A stretch of 64,000 bases of DNA from Saccharopolyspora hirsuta (GCF_008630535.1 NZ_VWPH01000004.1:484115-548114); one strand, 5' to 3'; counted from the stretch's first letter, positions 24,891 to 33,641 are shown. Program-made: numbers and translations. Notes: a model not told the origin generated them from the letters alone.

Positions 24891-25744
24891 GAATACGCCG
24901 GATCTCCGTCCGGGAGGTCGCGGTGCGCGGGGCCGTTGTAGTCGGGCAGCAGCGGGCGGGGAATCGGGCCCTTGATGCGGGTCCCCGCCGACTTCTCCTC
25001 CCAGGCGTGGGAGAGGATTCCGACGCTCCGGGCGAGGACGAACAGGCCTCGGCCGAGTTCGGGCGGGAAGCCGAGTTCGCTGTAGACGACGGCCGTGGCG
25101 CCGTCGATGTTCATCGGGACGGGACGGCTGCGACCTCGGGCGAGTGCGCGTTCGAGTGCGGTTCCGGCGCGCAGCGCCCAGCCTGGCACCTCGTCGCGGG
25201 CGACGGCGTCTTCGACCAGGGCCAGCAGCGGATCGCGGCGTGGGTCTCGCGGGTGGAACCGGTGCCCGAAACCGGGGATGTGGGCTCCGGAGGTGCGGTG
25301 GTCGGCCACGAGTTGTTCTGCGGCCGCATCGAGATCCGCCCCTCGTGAAGCGGCTTCGTCGAGATCGGCGAGAAGTCGCATGCACTGCTGTCCCGCTCCG
25401 CCGTGGACATCGCCGAGGAGGTTCACCCCGGTGGCGACGGCGTTGTTGAGCCCGAGTCCGCAGGTGGCCGCCATCCGCGCGGCGGCGATGGACGGGGCTT
25501 GCGGCCCGTGGTCGACGGCCGCGACCAGCGCGGCTTCGAGAAGCCTGCGCTGGCCAGGTGCGGGCAGGTCGCCGCACAGCATCAGCCAGATCGCGTCCGC
25601 GAAGGACACTTCGCCGATCAGGTCCTCGACGGGGTATCCGCGCAGCAGGATCTCGCCCGGCCGGATGCGGCTGATTCCGGTCCGCCACCACCCGGTGACC
25701 GCGTCCTCGTACTCCTGGGTGGTGGTGAAGGCGGTGGTGTTCAT
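24878..25744 (-). CDS. Citrate synthase-family protein, probable citryl-CoA lyase
   Basis: A 288-aa protein from the ATG at 25744, whose start overlaps the CoA-transferase stop (ATGA). It is much shorter than citrate synthase (about 370-430 aa) but keeps the catalytic triad: His in DVHGGAGQQ, His in HIPGFGHRFHP and Asp in PMNIDGATAVVYSELGFPP. Short stand-alone members with this layout are usually citryl-CoA lyases, splitting citryl-CoA to acetyl-CoA and oxaloacetate. Coupling to a CoA-transferase, which can make the CoA ester, supports lyase direction over synthesis. A lyase for a methyl- or citramalyl-like ester is an alternative. Confidence 0.82.
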   Translation of the reverse strand: MNTTAFTTTQEYEDAVTGWWRTGISRIRPGEILLRGYPVEDLIGEVSFADAIWLMLCGDLPAPGQRRLLEAALVAAVDHGPQAPSIAAARMAATCGLGLNNAVATGVNLLGDVHGGAGQQCMRLLADLDEAASRGADLDAAAEQLVADHRTSGAHIPGFGHRFHPRDPRRDPLLALVEDAVARDEVPGWALRAGTALERALARGRSRPVPMNIDGATAVVYSELGFPPELGRGLFVLARSVGILSHAWEEKSAGTRIKGPIPRPLLPDYNGPAHRDLPDGDPAYSQRP

Positions 25745-26955
25745 ACCGCTCCTTCCTCTCGCAGGGACGCGATCTCGTCGGCGCTGTAACCGAGTTCGCC
25801 CAACAGTTCGTCGGTGTGCTCGCCGAGCAGCGGCGGCGGGCTGGGCGGTCCGGGAGCGACGCCGCGCACGTGGACGGGACTCCCGAGGACGCGCAGGGAG
25901 CGTTCCGGGTGGCCGGGGAACGGGAGGTCGTGGATGAACTCCCTCGCGGCGATCTGCTCGTTGGAAAGGGCTTCCGGGACGGTGAGGACCTGGGCAGCGG
26001 GCACTCCCGCCGCGGCGAGCGCAGATTCCCACTCCTGGGCCGAGCGCGCCGCGAGGGCCTTCTCCAGCTCCTCGGTCAGCTGCTGGCGGTTGGCCTTGCG
26101 GTCCGCGCGCTCCGCGAAGCGGGGATCGGTCGCCAGTTCCGGGCGTTCGACCACCCGGCACAGCGCGGTGAACTGGCGCTGTTCGTTGGCCGCGATGTTC
26201 AGCAGTCCGTCTCCGGTGGTGAAGGTGCCGGACGGGGCAGCGGTGAAGTTGTCGTTGCCGACGCGCACCGGTTCTTGCCCGGCGATCAGCTGGTTGGAGA
26301 TGACCCAGCCCATGGCGGTCATCGCCGACTCCAGCATGGACACGTCGAGGCGAACGCCCTCACCGGTGCGGTCGCGCTGGACCAGCGCGGCGGCGATGGA
26401 GAAGGCGGCGGCCATGCCGCCGAGGGTGTCGGCCACCGGGTACCCGGCCCGCAGCGGACCGGTTTCCGCGGTGCCGGTCACGCTCATCATCCCGGACAGG
26501 CCTTGGACGATCTGGTCGTAAGCGGGCCTGTCGCGCAGCGGACCGTCCTGCCCGAAGCCCGAGATCGCGCAGTAGACCAAGCCGGGGTTGGCCTCGCGCA
26601 ACCGATCCCACCCGACGCCGAGCCGATCCAGGACACCGGGGCGGAAGTTCTCGACGAGGACGTCGGCTTGCGCCACGCTGCGCAACAGCACCTCGCGCCC
26701 CCGCTGCGACTTCAGGTTGATCGTCAGCGAGCGCTTGCCTCCGTTCTGCGCCAGGAACGACGCCCCCAGCTGTTCTTCGTTCAGCGCGGTATCGGCGCCG
26801 AGCTGCCTGGCGAGGTCGCCGACACCTGGGATCTCGACCTTGATGACGTCGGCCCCGAGCAGGGCCAGCTGGTAGGCCGCGAACGGACCGGCGAGCACGT
26901 TGGTCAGGTCGAGCACCCGGATCCCGCCGAGCAGCTTTCCGGGATCTGAGCTCAC
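25741..26955 (-). CDS. Family III CoA-transferase (CaiB/BaiF)
   Basis: A 404-aa protein from the GTG at 26955, which overlaps the iclR stop (GTGA) and follows GGAGG. Signature regions: GIRVLDLTNVLAGPFAAYQL, LLGADVIKVEIPGVGD, NGGKRSLTINLKS and GFGQDGPLRDRPAYDQIVQG. The Asp of PAYDQIVQ corresponds to the catalytic Asp of formyl-CoA transferase, whereas alpha-methylacyl-CoA racemases carry a GHDINY-type motif, so transferase is favoured. It probably moves CoA onto citrate or a related tricarboxylate as substrate for the lyase encoded next. Confidence 0.9.
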   Translation of the reverse strand: MSSDPGKLLGGIRVLDLTNVLAGPFAAYQLALLGADVIKVEIPGVGDLARQLGADTALNEEQLGASFLAQNGGKRSLTINLKSQRGREVLLRSVAQADVLVENFRPGVLDRLGVGWDRLREANPGLVYCAISGFGQDGPLRDRPAYDQIVQGLSGMMSVTGTAETGPLRAGYPVADTLGGMAAAFSIAAALVQRDRTGEGVRLDVSMLESAMTAMGWVISNQLIAGQEPVRVGNDNFTAAPSGTFTTGDGLLNIAANEQRQFTALCRVVERPELATDPRFAERADRKANRQQLTEELEKALAARSAQEWESALAAAGVPAAQVLTVPEALSNEQIAAREFIHDLPFPGHPERSLRVLGSPVHVRGVAPGPPSPPPLLGEHTDELLGELGYSADEIASLREEGAV

Positions 26956-27722
26956 GGACGACCTCCGATGAACTGCAACTTCGACAACTGCTCCGCCACC
27001 TTCAGCACGACGGGCAGGAACCCTTCCACGCGTTCCCGGGTGAAGCGGCTGGTGGGCCCGCCGAGCCCGACCGCGGCGGCGACCCGGCCGGTCGCGTCGG
27101 TCACCGGAGCCGCGACGGCGGAGACGCCGTCCTCGCGCTCGCCGTGGCTGACCGCCCAGCCCTGCTCCTCGGCACGCCGAACGCGCTCCGCCAGCACTGG
27201 CCCGAAGTCGGGACCTCGACCCGCCGCCGCAGCCGCCGCGCGCACGTCCTCGGGCGGGCTTCCGGCGAGCAGCACGTGCCCGGAGGCACCTGCCCACAAC
27301 GGCATGGCCTCACCGATGCGCACCACGTGCCGCAGCTGCTGGGTGCCCTCGTGCTGGGCCACGCACAGGCGGCTGACGCCCTGGCGGACGTAGATCCGGG
27401 ACGATTCGCCCCCGGACTCCTCCGACAAGCTGCGCAAGCACTCCACGGCCTCGGCCGGCAGCTGCCAGGCGTCCTGAGCCAGCTGCGCCCAGCGCAGCAT
27501 GCCCGCCCCCGGGGCGAGACGACCATCCGCGCGGGTCCACAGCAGTCCGCGCTGCTCCAGCGTGGCCACCAGGCGGACCACTGTGGACTTGGGCAGTCCC
27601 GTGGCGTCGATCAGCTCCCGCACGGTGCGCGAGCGGTGGGTTTCGTCGAAGAGGGCGAGCAGGTCCAGTGCCCGCAGGACGCTGCGCACACCTTCACCAC
27701 CTCCGCCCGGGGTCTGCTGCAT
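26952..27722 (-). CDS. IclR-family transcriptional regulator
   Basis: A 256-aa protein from the ATG at 27722 with GGAGG upstream. The winged-helix domain (ALDLLALFDETHRSRTVREL then TGLPKSTVVRLVATLEQRG) precedes the effector domain (MPLWAGASGHVLLAGSP ... VSHGEREDGVSAVAAPV). It leads a three-gene operon with overlapping starts and stops (iclR, CoA-transferase, lyase). The tandem 17-bp elements upstream of this gene and upstream of the MFS gene are probably its binding sites. Confidence 0.93.
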   Translation of the reverse strand: MQQTPGGGGEGVRSVLRALDLLALFDETHRSRTVRELIDATGLPKSTVVRLVATLEQRGLLWTRADGRLAPGAGMLRWAQLAQDAWQLPAEAVECLRSLSEESGGESSRIYVRQGVSRLCVAQHEGTQQLRHVVRIGEAMPLWAGASGHVLLAGSPPEDVRAAAAAAGRGPDFGPVLAERVRRAEEQGWAVSHGEREDGVSAVAAPVTDATGRVAAAVGLGGPTSRFTRERVEGFLPVVLKVAEQLSKLQFIGGRP

Positions 27723-27798
27723 GTGCCGTCCTCCCAGATGTTCTCGGTGAACCACGACCCGGCCGAACGATCCGAGCCGTCCGCAACCATAACCCATG

Positions 27799-27836
27799 GT
27801 GCCATTCTGTGGAACTATCGTGCCATCAGGTGGACC
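27799..27836. promoter_or_regulatory. Tandem 17-bp repeats upstream of iclR
   Basis: Two elements of the form GTGCCATnnnGTGGAnC start at 27799 and 27820, a 21-bp period equal to two helical turns. A similar pair with the same period lies upstream of the MFS gene (29242-29279), pointing to a shared regulator, most simply the IclR protein. Confidence 0.65.
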
Positions 27837-27844
27837 TTCCCTCC

Positions 27845-29218
27845 CTAGTTGATCGCCCTCTCCGCGGACGAGCGGGCCAGCACGTCGGTCTCGCGGGTCT
27901 CCCGGGCCACGGCCACGGTCACCACGGTGATGGCGCAGGTCGCCAGCAAGAAGATGACGACACCGATGATGTTGTGGTCGAACCACAGCAGCAGCGCACT
28001 GGCCACCACCGGGGCGAGCCCACCGGTCAGCACGGTGCCGATGTTGTTGGCGACCCCGACGGCGGTGAAGCGGACCTTGGTGGTGAACAGCTCCGCGAAG
28101 AACGCCGGCTGGGACCCCAGCACGGCCGACTGCCCGATCCCGAGCGTGATCAGCAGGGCCAGCCACACCAGCCAGGCGATCTCGGTGTCCACCATGAGGA
28201 AGAAGGGGTAGCACGCGATCGCCATGACCGCCGCCCCCAGGATGCTCACCGGCCTGCGGCCCCACCGGTCCGACAGCGCCCCGAACAGCGGCACCGAGAC
28301 GAGCTTGACCGCGGAGACGAACATGACGCCGGTCAGCACCGGCCCCGTCGAAAGCCCCGCATCCTCGGCGTAGGCGACGGAGAACGTGCCGAACACGTAG
28401 TACCCGCAATTCTCGGCAGCACCCGCGCAGATGACGATGATCATCTCCTTGGGGTACTTCCGCCACGACTCCACGAACCGGCTCTGCGCCAACCGCTCAC
28501 GCCACGAGGGACGCGGCGACTCCGGCCCGGCACCGCGCTCGGCGGCCTGACGCCGCAGCTCCCGCCGGAACTCCTCCGGCTCCTCCAGCGACCTGCGCAC
28601 CCACAGCCCGAACAACGTCAGCACAGCGCTGAACAGGAACGGAACTCGCCATCCCCAGTCGAGGAACGCCTGTTCCGACAAGGTGGTCGACGCGAGCGCC
28701 ATCGCCCCCGTGGAGAACAACGAGCCCGCTCCGGTACCGATGGCGGGCAGGCTGGCCAGCAATCCGCGCGAGCGGGTCGGTGCGGTCTCGAACATGAGGA
28801 CCAGGGCGCCCGTCTTCTCCCCACCGGCAGCGAATCCCTGCACGAAGCGCAGCAACGTCAGCAGGAACGGGGCGGCGAAACCGATCGCCTCGTAGGTCGG
28901 TAGCAGACCGATCCCGGTGGTCGCGATGCCCATCAGCAGCAGGGTGAGCACCAGGACGTGCTTGCGCCCCTTGCGGTCGCCCAACTCTCCGAAGTAGGCG
29001 CCGCCGAGCGGGCGCCCGAGGAAGCCGATGGCGAACGTGCCGAAGGCGGCGATCGTGCCCACCAGCGGATCTCCGCCGGGGAAGTAGAGCTTGTTGAACA
29101 CCAACGAAGCCGCGGTGGCGTACAACGCGAAGTCGTACCACTCCACCGTCGTGCCGAGAACTCCCGCCGCGATCACCCGCGGCTGGAACGCAGAGCGCTG
29201 TCTGCCTGGCGTGCCCAT
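27845..29218 (-). CDS. MFS transporter, metabolite:H+ symporter (MHS) family
   Basis: About 457 aa from the ATG at 29218 with GGGAG upstream. Motifs: GVLGTTVEWYDFALYATAAS, GRPLGGAYFGELGDRKGRKH, FVQGFAAGGEKTGALVLMFE and a second-half LSDRWGRRPV. Twelve membrane segments are apparent. It is encoded just upstream of iclR on the same strand, and its promoter region shares the repeat pair found before iclR. It probably imports a di- or tricarboxylate for the CoA-transferase/lyase pathway. Confidence 0.92.
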   Translation of the reverse strand: MGTPGRQRSAFQPRVIAAGVLGTTVEWYDFALYATAASLVFNKLYFPGGDPLVGTIAAFGTFAIGFLGRPLGGAYFGELGDRKGRKHVLVLTLLLMGIATTGIGLLPTYEAIGFAAPFLLTLLRFVQGFAAGGEKTGALVLMFETAPTRSRGLLASLPAIGTGAGSLFSTGAMALASTTLSEQAFLDWGWRVPFLFSAVLTLFGLWVRRSLEEPEEFRRELRRQAAERGAGPESPRPSWRERLAQSRFVESWRKYPKEMIIVICAGAAENCGYYVFGTFSVAYAEDAGLSTGPVLTGVMFVSAVKLVSVPLFGALSDRWGRRPVSILGAAVMAIACYPFFLMVDTEIAWLVWLALLITLGIGQSAVLGSQPAFFAELFTTKVRFTAVGVANNIGTVLTGGLAPVVASALLLWFDHNIIGVVIFLLATCAITVVTVAVARETRETDVLARSSAERAIN

Positions 29219-29241
29219 AGGGACTCCCTTGTCACCCCGTC

Positions 29242-29279
29242 GTACCGCCTGGTGGTACGAATGTGTCATCAGGCGGACA
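29242..29279. promoter_or_regulatory. Tandem 17-bp repeats upstream of the MHS transporter
   Basis: GTACCGCCTGGTGGTAC (29242-29258, itself a near-palindrome) and GTGTCATCAGGCGGACA (29263-29279) are spaced by 21 bp. The second matches the iclR-side element GTGCCATCAGGTGGACC at 14 of 17 positions. Confidence 0.6.
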
Positions 29280-29367
29280 GGATCGTACGGTGGGGCCCAC
29301 GGCCTGACAAGACCGGAGAAGAGCCCCCGGCCGCCGCGCTCGACGGCACCCGGGGAACCGCGGGGGA

Positions 29368-31980
29368 TCAGCCGAGCACCCGGCGCACGACGTAGGGCAG
29401 GGTTCCGCCGTGTTCGAGGTAGGACACCTCGTTGCGGGTGTCCAGCCGGAGTTCGAGTTCGATGCGGTCGGTGCTGCCGTCGGCCCGGTTCAGGTCGAGG
29501 TGCACCGCGTTCGTGCCGACGCGGAGTCGGTCCAACCCGGTCAGGTCCAGTTCCTCGCGCCCGGTGAGGTCGAGACCTTCGGCGGTGAGCCCGTCGGGCA
29601 GGCGCAGCGGCAGGACTCCCATCCCGATGAGGTTCGAGCGGTGGATGCGTTCGAAGCTCTCGGCGATCACGGCGCGCACACCGAGCAGGGCTTGCGCTTT
29701 GGCCGCCCAGTCCCGGCTGGATCCGGCGCCGTAGTTGCGCCCGGCGACCACCACGAGCGGAACTCCCGCATCCCGGTAGGTCGGCGCGGCCTGGTGGACC
29801 GGCAGGACCCGAGAACCGTCGGCGGTGCGGGCCAGCGCTCCGCGCTGCTCGACGTCGAGGAGTTCGTTGCGCACCGTGGGGTTGGTGAACGCCCCGCGCA
29901 CCATCACCTCGTGGTTGCTGCGCCGGGTCGAGTACTGGTTGAACTCGCTCGGCAGCACTCCGCGTTCCCGCAGGTAGTCCCCCGCGGCACTGTCCTTCGG
30001 GATCGCTCCGGCAGGCGAGATGTGGTCGGTGGTGACGTCGTCACCCAGCCGCAGCAGCACCCGAGCACCGGTGATGGCCGACTGCTTCTCGGGTTCCGCG
30101 GACAGACCGACCAGGTAGGGCGGACGGCGGATGTAGGTCGACTCCGGGTCCCACGCGAACCGCACTCCCCCTCGATCCGGAAGTTCCCGCCAGTGCACGG
30201 TGCCGTTCCGCAGACTCGCGGTGTTGGCCGCGAACATCTCCGGCGACACCGATTCGGCCACCACCCGGGCCACTTCACCGTCGCTGGGCCAGATCTCGCT
30301 CAGCAGCACGGGCTCGCCGTCCACGTCACGGCCCAGCGGGGTGTCGAAGTCGTGCAGGACGGTACCCGCCAGCGCATAGGCCACCACCAGCGGCGGCGAG
30401 GCCAGGTAGGCCAACGAGACCTGCGGATTGAGCCGCCCGCCGAAGTTGCGGTTGCCCGACACCACCGCGACGGGCTCGAAACCGCGCTCGACCAGATCCG
30501 CGATGCCCGGGTGCAGCGCCCCGGAGTTGCCGATGCAGGTCATGCACCCGAAACCGGCGATGTCGAAGCCGATCGCGCTCAACGGCTCCAGCAGGCCCGC
30601 GCGCCGCAGGTAGTCGGCCACGACCCGAGAACCGGGCGAGAGCGAGGTCTTCACCCAGGGCTTGACGTCGAGCCCGCGCTCGACCGCGCGTCGCGCGAGC
30701 AGCCCGGCCCGCACCATCAGATCGGGGTTGGCGGTGTTGGTGCAGCTGGTGATCGACGCGATCGCCACCGCACCCGCGGGCACCGGTTCACCGAAGGCGT
30801 CCGACTCCGCAGGCCGACCACCGGACTCCGCGCGGAAGGACGCCGGAACCTGCGACAGCGGAACGCGCTGGTGCGGTAACCGCGGCCCGGCCAGGCTCGG
30901 CTCCACGGCGTCCAGATCGAGCACGAGCTCCTCGTCATAGCGCGGCGAGGGCGTCTCGTCGTCGCGGTAGAGGCCCTGCGCACGCAGGTAGCCCGCCACG
31001 AGCCCGCGGTGCTCCCGGGTCCGCGCCGTCAGTTCCAGATACCGCGCCGTCTCGTCATCGAACGGGAAGAAGGCGCACGTAGCACCGTACTCCGGCGCCA
31101 TGTTCGACACCGCGGCACGCGCGGCCCAACCCAGCGCCGCGATCCCGGGGCCGGTGAACTCCACGAACTTGTCCACCACGCCGTGCGCGCGCAGCTTCTC
31201 GGTGATGGTGAGCGCCAGGTCGGTGGCGGTCACGCCGCCGCGCAACCGCCCCTCGAGCCGGACGCCGAGCACCTCCGGGAACCGGATCACCACGGGCTCG
31301 CCGAGCATCGCCGCTTGCGCCTGCAGGCCGCCGACGCCCCACCCGAGCACGCCCAGCGCGTTGATCATCGGCGTGTGGCTGTCGGTGGCCACCAGGAGGT
31401 CGGGGTGCAGCAGGCCCTCGTCGTCCCACACGACGCGGGCCAGCGATTCCATGTTGATCTGGTGGATGATCCCCGTCGCGGGCGGTACCACGCGGAAGTT
31501 CTGCAAGCTGCCCTGGGCCCACTTGATGAACTCGTAGCGCTCGCGGTTGCGCCGGAAGTCGATGCGCAGGTTGTTCTCCAGAGCCTGCGGCGTGCCGTAC
31601 TCCTCGACGATCACCGAGTGGTCCACGGTCAGGTCCGCCGGGATCGCCGGGCCCACCGCGGCCGGGTCACCGCCGAGTTCGGCGACCGCGTCGCGCATCC
31701 CCGCGAAGTCGGCGAGGGCGGGCAGGCACGTGGTGTCGTGCAGCATGATCCGGTTCGGGTGGACGGGGAGCTCGCAGTCCGCTCCCCCGCGCACGCGCCC
31801 GATCACGGCGGGCAGGGTGCCCGGGGCCCGCCGGGCGACGTTCTCCAGCAGGATCCGCGTGACGAACGGGAGCTCGCGCAGCTCATCCGCAGGTAGCAGC
31901 CGGGCGAGCGGCAGGTACCGGAACCTCCGCCCGCCGAGGGCGAGCTCGGCCGTGGCCACCTGGGATGCCGTGACGTCCAT
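29368..31980 (-). CDS. acnA: Aconitate hydratase, AcnA type
   Basis: An 870-aa protein from the ATG at 31980, normal length for the AcnA/IRP1 family. Cluster ligands are the Cys of SITSCTNTANPD and the two of GCMTCIGNSG. Substrate motifs include DLTVDHSVIVEEYG, LLVATDSHTPMINALGVLGWGVGG, DHISPAGAIPKDSAAGDYL and GRNYGAGSSRDWAAK. It isomerises citrate and isocitrate via aconitate in the cytoplasm. It is divergent from tctCBA and near the citryl-CoA lyase operon, so it may be a pathway-specific copy for an imported tricarboxylate such as aconitate. A 2-methylcitrate dehydratase role is possible, but no prp genes are nearby. Confidence 0.93.
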   Translation of the reverse strand: MDVTASQVATAELALGGRRFRYLPLARLLPADELRELPFVTRILLENVARRAPGTLPAVIGRVRGGADCELPVHPNRIMLHDTTCLPALADFAGMRDAVAELGGDPAAVGPAIPADLTVDHSVIVEEYGTPQALENNLRIDFRRNRERYEFIKWAQGSLQNFRVVPPATGIIHQINMESLARVVWDDEGLLHPDLLVATDSHTPMINALGVLGWGVGGLQAQAAMLGEPVVIRFPEVLGVRLEGRLRGGVTATDLALTITEKLRAHGVVDKFVEFTGPGIAALGWAARAAVSNMAPEYGATCAFFPFDDETARYLELTARTREHRGLVAGYLRAQGLYRDDETPSPRYDEELVLDLDAVEPSLAGPRLPHQRVPLSQVPASFRAESGGRPAESDAFGEPVPAGAVAIASITSCTNTANPDLMVRAGLLARRAVERGLDVKPWVKTSLSPGSRVVADYLRRAGLLEPLSAIGFDIAGFGCMTCIGNSGALHPGIADLVERGFEPVAVVSGNRNFGGRLNPQVSLAYLASPPLVVAYALAGTVLHDFDTPLGRDVDGEPVLLSEIWPSDGEVARVVAESVSPEMFAANTASLRNGTVHWRELPDRGGVRFAWDPESTYIRRPPYLVGLSAEPEKQSAITGARVLLRLGDDVTTDHISPAGAIPKDSAAGDYLRERGVLPSEFNQYSTRRSNHEVMVRGAFTNPTVRNELLDVEQRGALARTADGSRVLPVHQAAPTYRDAGVPLVVVAGRNYGAGSSRDWAAKAQALLGVRAVIAESFERIHRSNLIGMGVLPLRLPDGLTAEGLDLTGREELDLTGLDRLRVGTNAVHLDLNRADGSTDRIELELRLDTRNEVSYLEHGGTLPYVVRRVLG

Positions 31981-32007
31981 CAGCAGTTTGTCCTTTCTCG
32001 CACTCCT

Positions 32008-32091
32008 GAACATCGATTCTCAGCGAACCTTCGGCGAACCCGTTGACGAGTCGATGTTCCGACAATATTGTCTCACTCCGCGTTTTAAAAC
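32008..32091. promoter_or_regulatory. Dyad-rich intergenic region between acnA and tctCBA
   Basis: Three elements are visible. GAACATCGA (32008-32016) and TCGATGTTC (32051-32059) form a perfect 9-bp inverted repeat with a 34-bp spacer. GACAATATTGTC (32061-32072) and GTTTTAAAAC (32082-32091) are perfect palindromes. The AT-rich stretch is unlike the surroundings and probably holds the divergent promoters and GntR operators. Confidence 0.6.
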
Positions 32092-32110
32092 AATATGAGG
32101 AGGAGTGCGC

Positions 32111-32179
32111 ATGCCGATCAACGCCGATCGTTGCCCGCAGGGCCCCGTCGCGAGCCGGACGACGGAGGCCCACCGATGA
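32111..32179 (+). CDS. 22-aa leader peptide overlapping tctC
   Basis: The ATG at 32111 has AGGAGGAGT at ideal spacing. It encodes MPINADRCPQGPVASRTTEA-HR and stops inside the tctC start (ATGA at 32176-32179). The tctC ATG itself has only a weaker GGAGG within this leader reading frame, so tctC translation may depend on ribosomes finishing the leader. It has no resemblance to a known peptide; it could be a true leader or a coupling device. Confidence 0.5.
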   Translation: MPINADRCPQGPVASRTTEAHR

Positions 32180-33171
32180 CCGTCCGCACGGCGCTCACCC
32201 GGGGCTGCGCCGCGGTGGTGGGCATCGCCCTGATCGGCGCCGGGGTCGGCGAGGCCTGCGAAGCAGCCCGCCCCAGCGCGGGCGTGCGGGACAAGCTGCG
32301 CATCATCGCCCCGGCCGCGCCCGGTGGCGGCTGGGACACCACTGCACGCGAACTGCAGAACGCCGCCGAGGCCAACGGGCTGACCGGCACCAGCGAGGTG
32401 CTCAACATCGAAGGCGCGGGCGGCACCATCGGCCTGGCGCGCTTGGTCAACCAGCCCGGCGACACCAACACCCTGATGCTCACCGGCACCACCATGCTCG
32501 GCGCGGTCGAGATCAACGGGTCCCCCGCCGAGGTGGGCGACACCACCCCCATCGCCAAGATCACCGAGGACTTCGACGCCATCGTGGTGCCCGCGGATTC
32601 ACCCCTGCGCACCACAGACGACCTGGTGCGCGCCTGGCGCTCGGCCCCGGGCGCGCTCGCGGTCGGCGGCGGCTCGATCGGGAGCCTCGACCACCTGCTC
32701 GCGGGCTCCCTCGCCGGTGAAGCGGGCGTCGGACCGGCCGGGCTGAACTACATCGCGCACTCCGGAGGCGGGGAGATGGTCGCCTCGCTGCTGGGCGGGC
32801 ACCTCGACGTCGGCTTCGCCAACACCAACGAGATCAGCGACCAGGTCGAGACCGGTGAGCTGCGCGCGCTGGCAGTGGCCTCCCCCGAACGCTCGGAGGA
32901 CCTTCCCGACACGCCGACGTTGCGCGAGCGGGGAATCGACATCGCGATGTCGAACTGGCGCGGGCTGGTCGCCGCACCGGGCCTGGATCCCGAGCGCAAG
33001 CGCGAGATGCAGGAATACGTGGCGCACCTGGTGAGTACGCCGCAATGGCGCGACGCCCTGGCCAACAACAACTGGCTGAACGCCTTCCAGACCGGCACCG
33101 AGTTCGAGCAGTTCCTGCGAACCGACACCGAGAACATCCGCCGCATCACCACGAGATTGGGACTGTCATGA
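32176..33171 (+). CDS. tctC: Tripartite tricarboxylate transporter substrate-binding protein (Bug/TctC)
   Basis: A 331-aa exported protein with an N-terminal hydrophobic signal segment (TRGCAAVVGIALIGAGVG). Family motifs: LRIIAPAAPGGGWDTTAREL (ligand-binding loop), GTIGLARLVN, YIAHSGGGEMVASLLGGHLDVG and RALAVASPERSEDLPDTPTL. It binds a carboxylate outside the membrane and delivers it to TctAB. The three genes overlap (ATGA, then TGATG), giving one transcription and translation unit. Confidence 0.92.
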   Translation: MTVRTALTRGCAAVVGIALIGAGVGEACEAARPSAGVRDKLRIIAPAAPGGGWDTTARELQNAAEANGLTGTSEVLNIEGAGGTIGLARLVNQPGDTNTLMLTGTTMLGAVEINGSPAEVGDTTPIAKITEDFDAIVVPADSPLRTTDDLVRAWRSAPGALAVGGGSIGSLDHLLAGSLAGEAGVGPAGLNYIAHSGGGEMVASLLGGHLDVGFANTNEISDQVETGELRALAVASPERSEDLPDTPTLRERGIDIAMSNWRGLVAAPGLDPERKREMQEYVAHLVSTPQWRDALANNNWLNAFQTGTEFEQFLRTDTENIRRITTRLGLS

Positions 33172-33641
33172 CCTCGACCGCACCGACGACCCGGCGCGGC
33201 GCCGGGCAGTGGACGCTGACCGCCCTGGTGATCGCCATCGGCTGCCTGCTGGTCATCGGCGGGTTCCGGTTACCGCTGCCCCTCAACGTCGGATACCTCG
33301 GCCCCCAGTGGTTCCCGATCGGCATCGGCGCCGTCCTCATCCTGCTCGGCTGCCTGCTGCCGCTCCAGCGCGAGCGCACCGAAGAACCCGAACCCACCGA
33401 TGACTGGCGCGCTTTCGGCATCGTCGTCGCCACGCTCGCCGCGCACGTGCTGCTGCTGAGCCTGGTGGGCTGGATTCCCGCGGGGATCGTGCTGTTCTGG
33501 GGCGTGGCGCGGGCGCTGGGCGGTCGGCGCGGCCTGTTCGATCTCGGGGTGGCCGCGGTGTTCTCCTGCACCGTCCAGTTCGCCTTCTCCGCCGGGCTGG
33601 GCATCGCGCTGCCGGTCGGCGCACTGCTGGAGGTGGGCTGA
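33168..33641 (+). CDS. tctB: Tripartite tricarboxylate transporter small membrane subunit TctB
   Basis: A 157-aa protein starting in the ATGA overlap with tctC. It has four hydrophobic segments (TALVIAIGCLLVIGGF, FPIGIGAVLILLGCLLPL, FGIVVATLAAHVLLLSL, LGVAAVFSCTVQFAFSAG), the usual TctB topology. It partners TctA in the membrane. Confidence 0.9.
   Translation: MTSTAPTTRRGAGQWTLTALVIAIGCLLVIGGFRLPLPLNVGYLGPQWFPIGIGAVLILLGCLLPLQRERTEEPEPTDDWRAFGIVVATLAAHVLLLSLVGWIPAGIVLFWGVARALGGRRGLFDLGVAAVFSCTVQFAFSAGLGIALPVGALLEVG

Noticed and set aside
25741..26955. Alpha-methylacyl-CoA racemase, as needed for rubber degradation in Gordonia
   Set aside because: The protein has the transferase-type PAYDQIVQ motif rather than GHDINY and is translationally coupled to a citryl-CoA lyase, so CoA-transferase fits better.
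29368..31980. AcnD-type 2-methylcitrate dehydratase in a propionate pathway
   Set aside because: No prpB, prpC or prpF nearby, and the sequence reads as standard AcnA; left as an alternative only.
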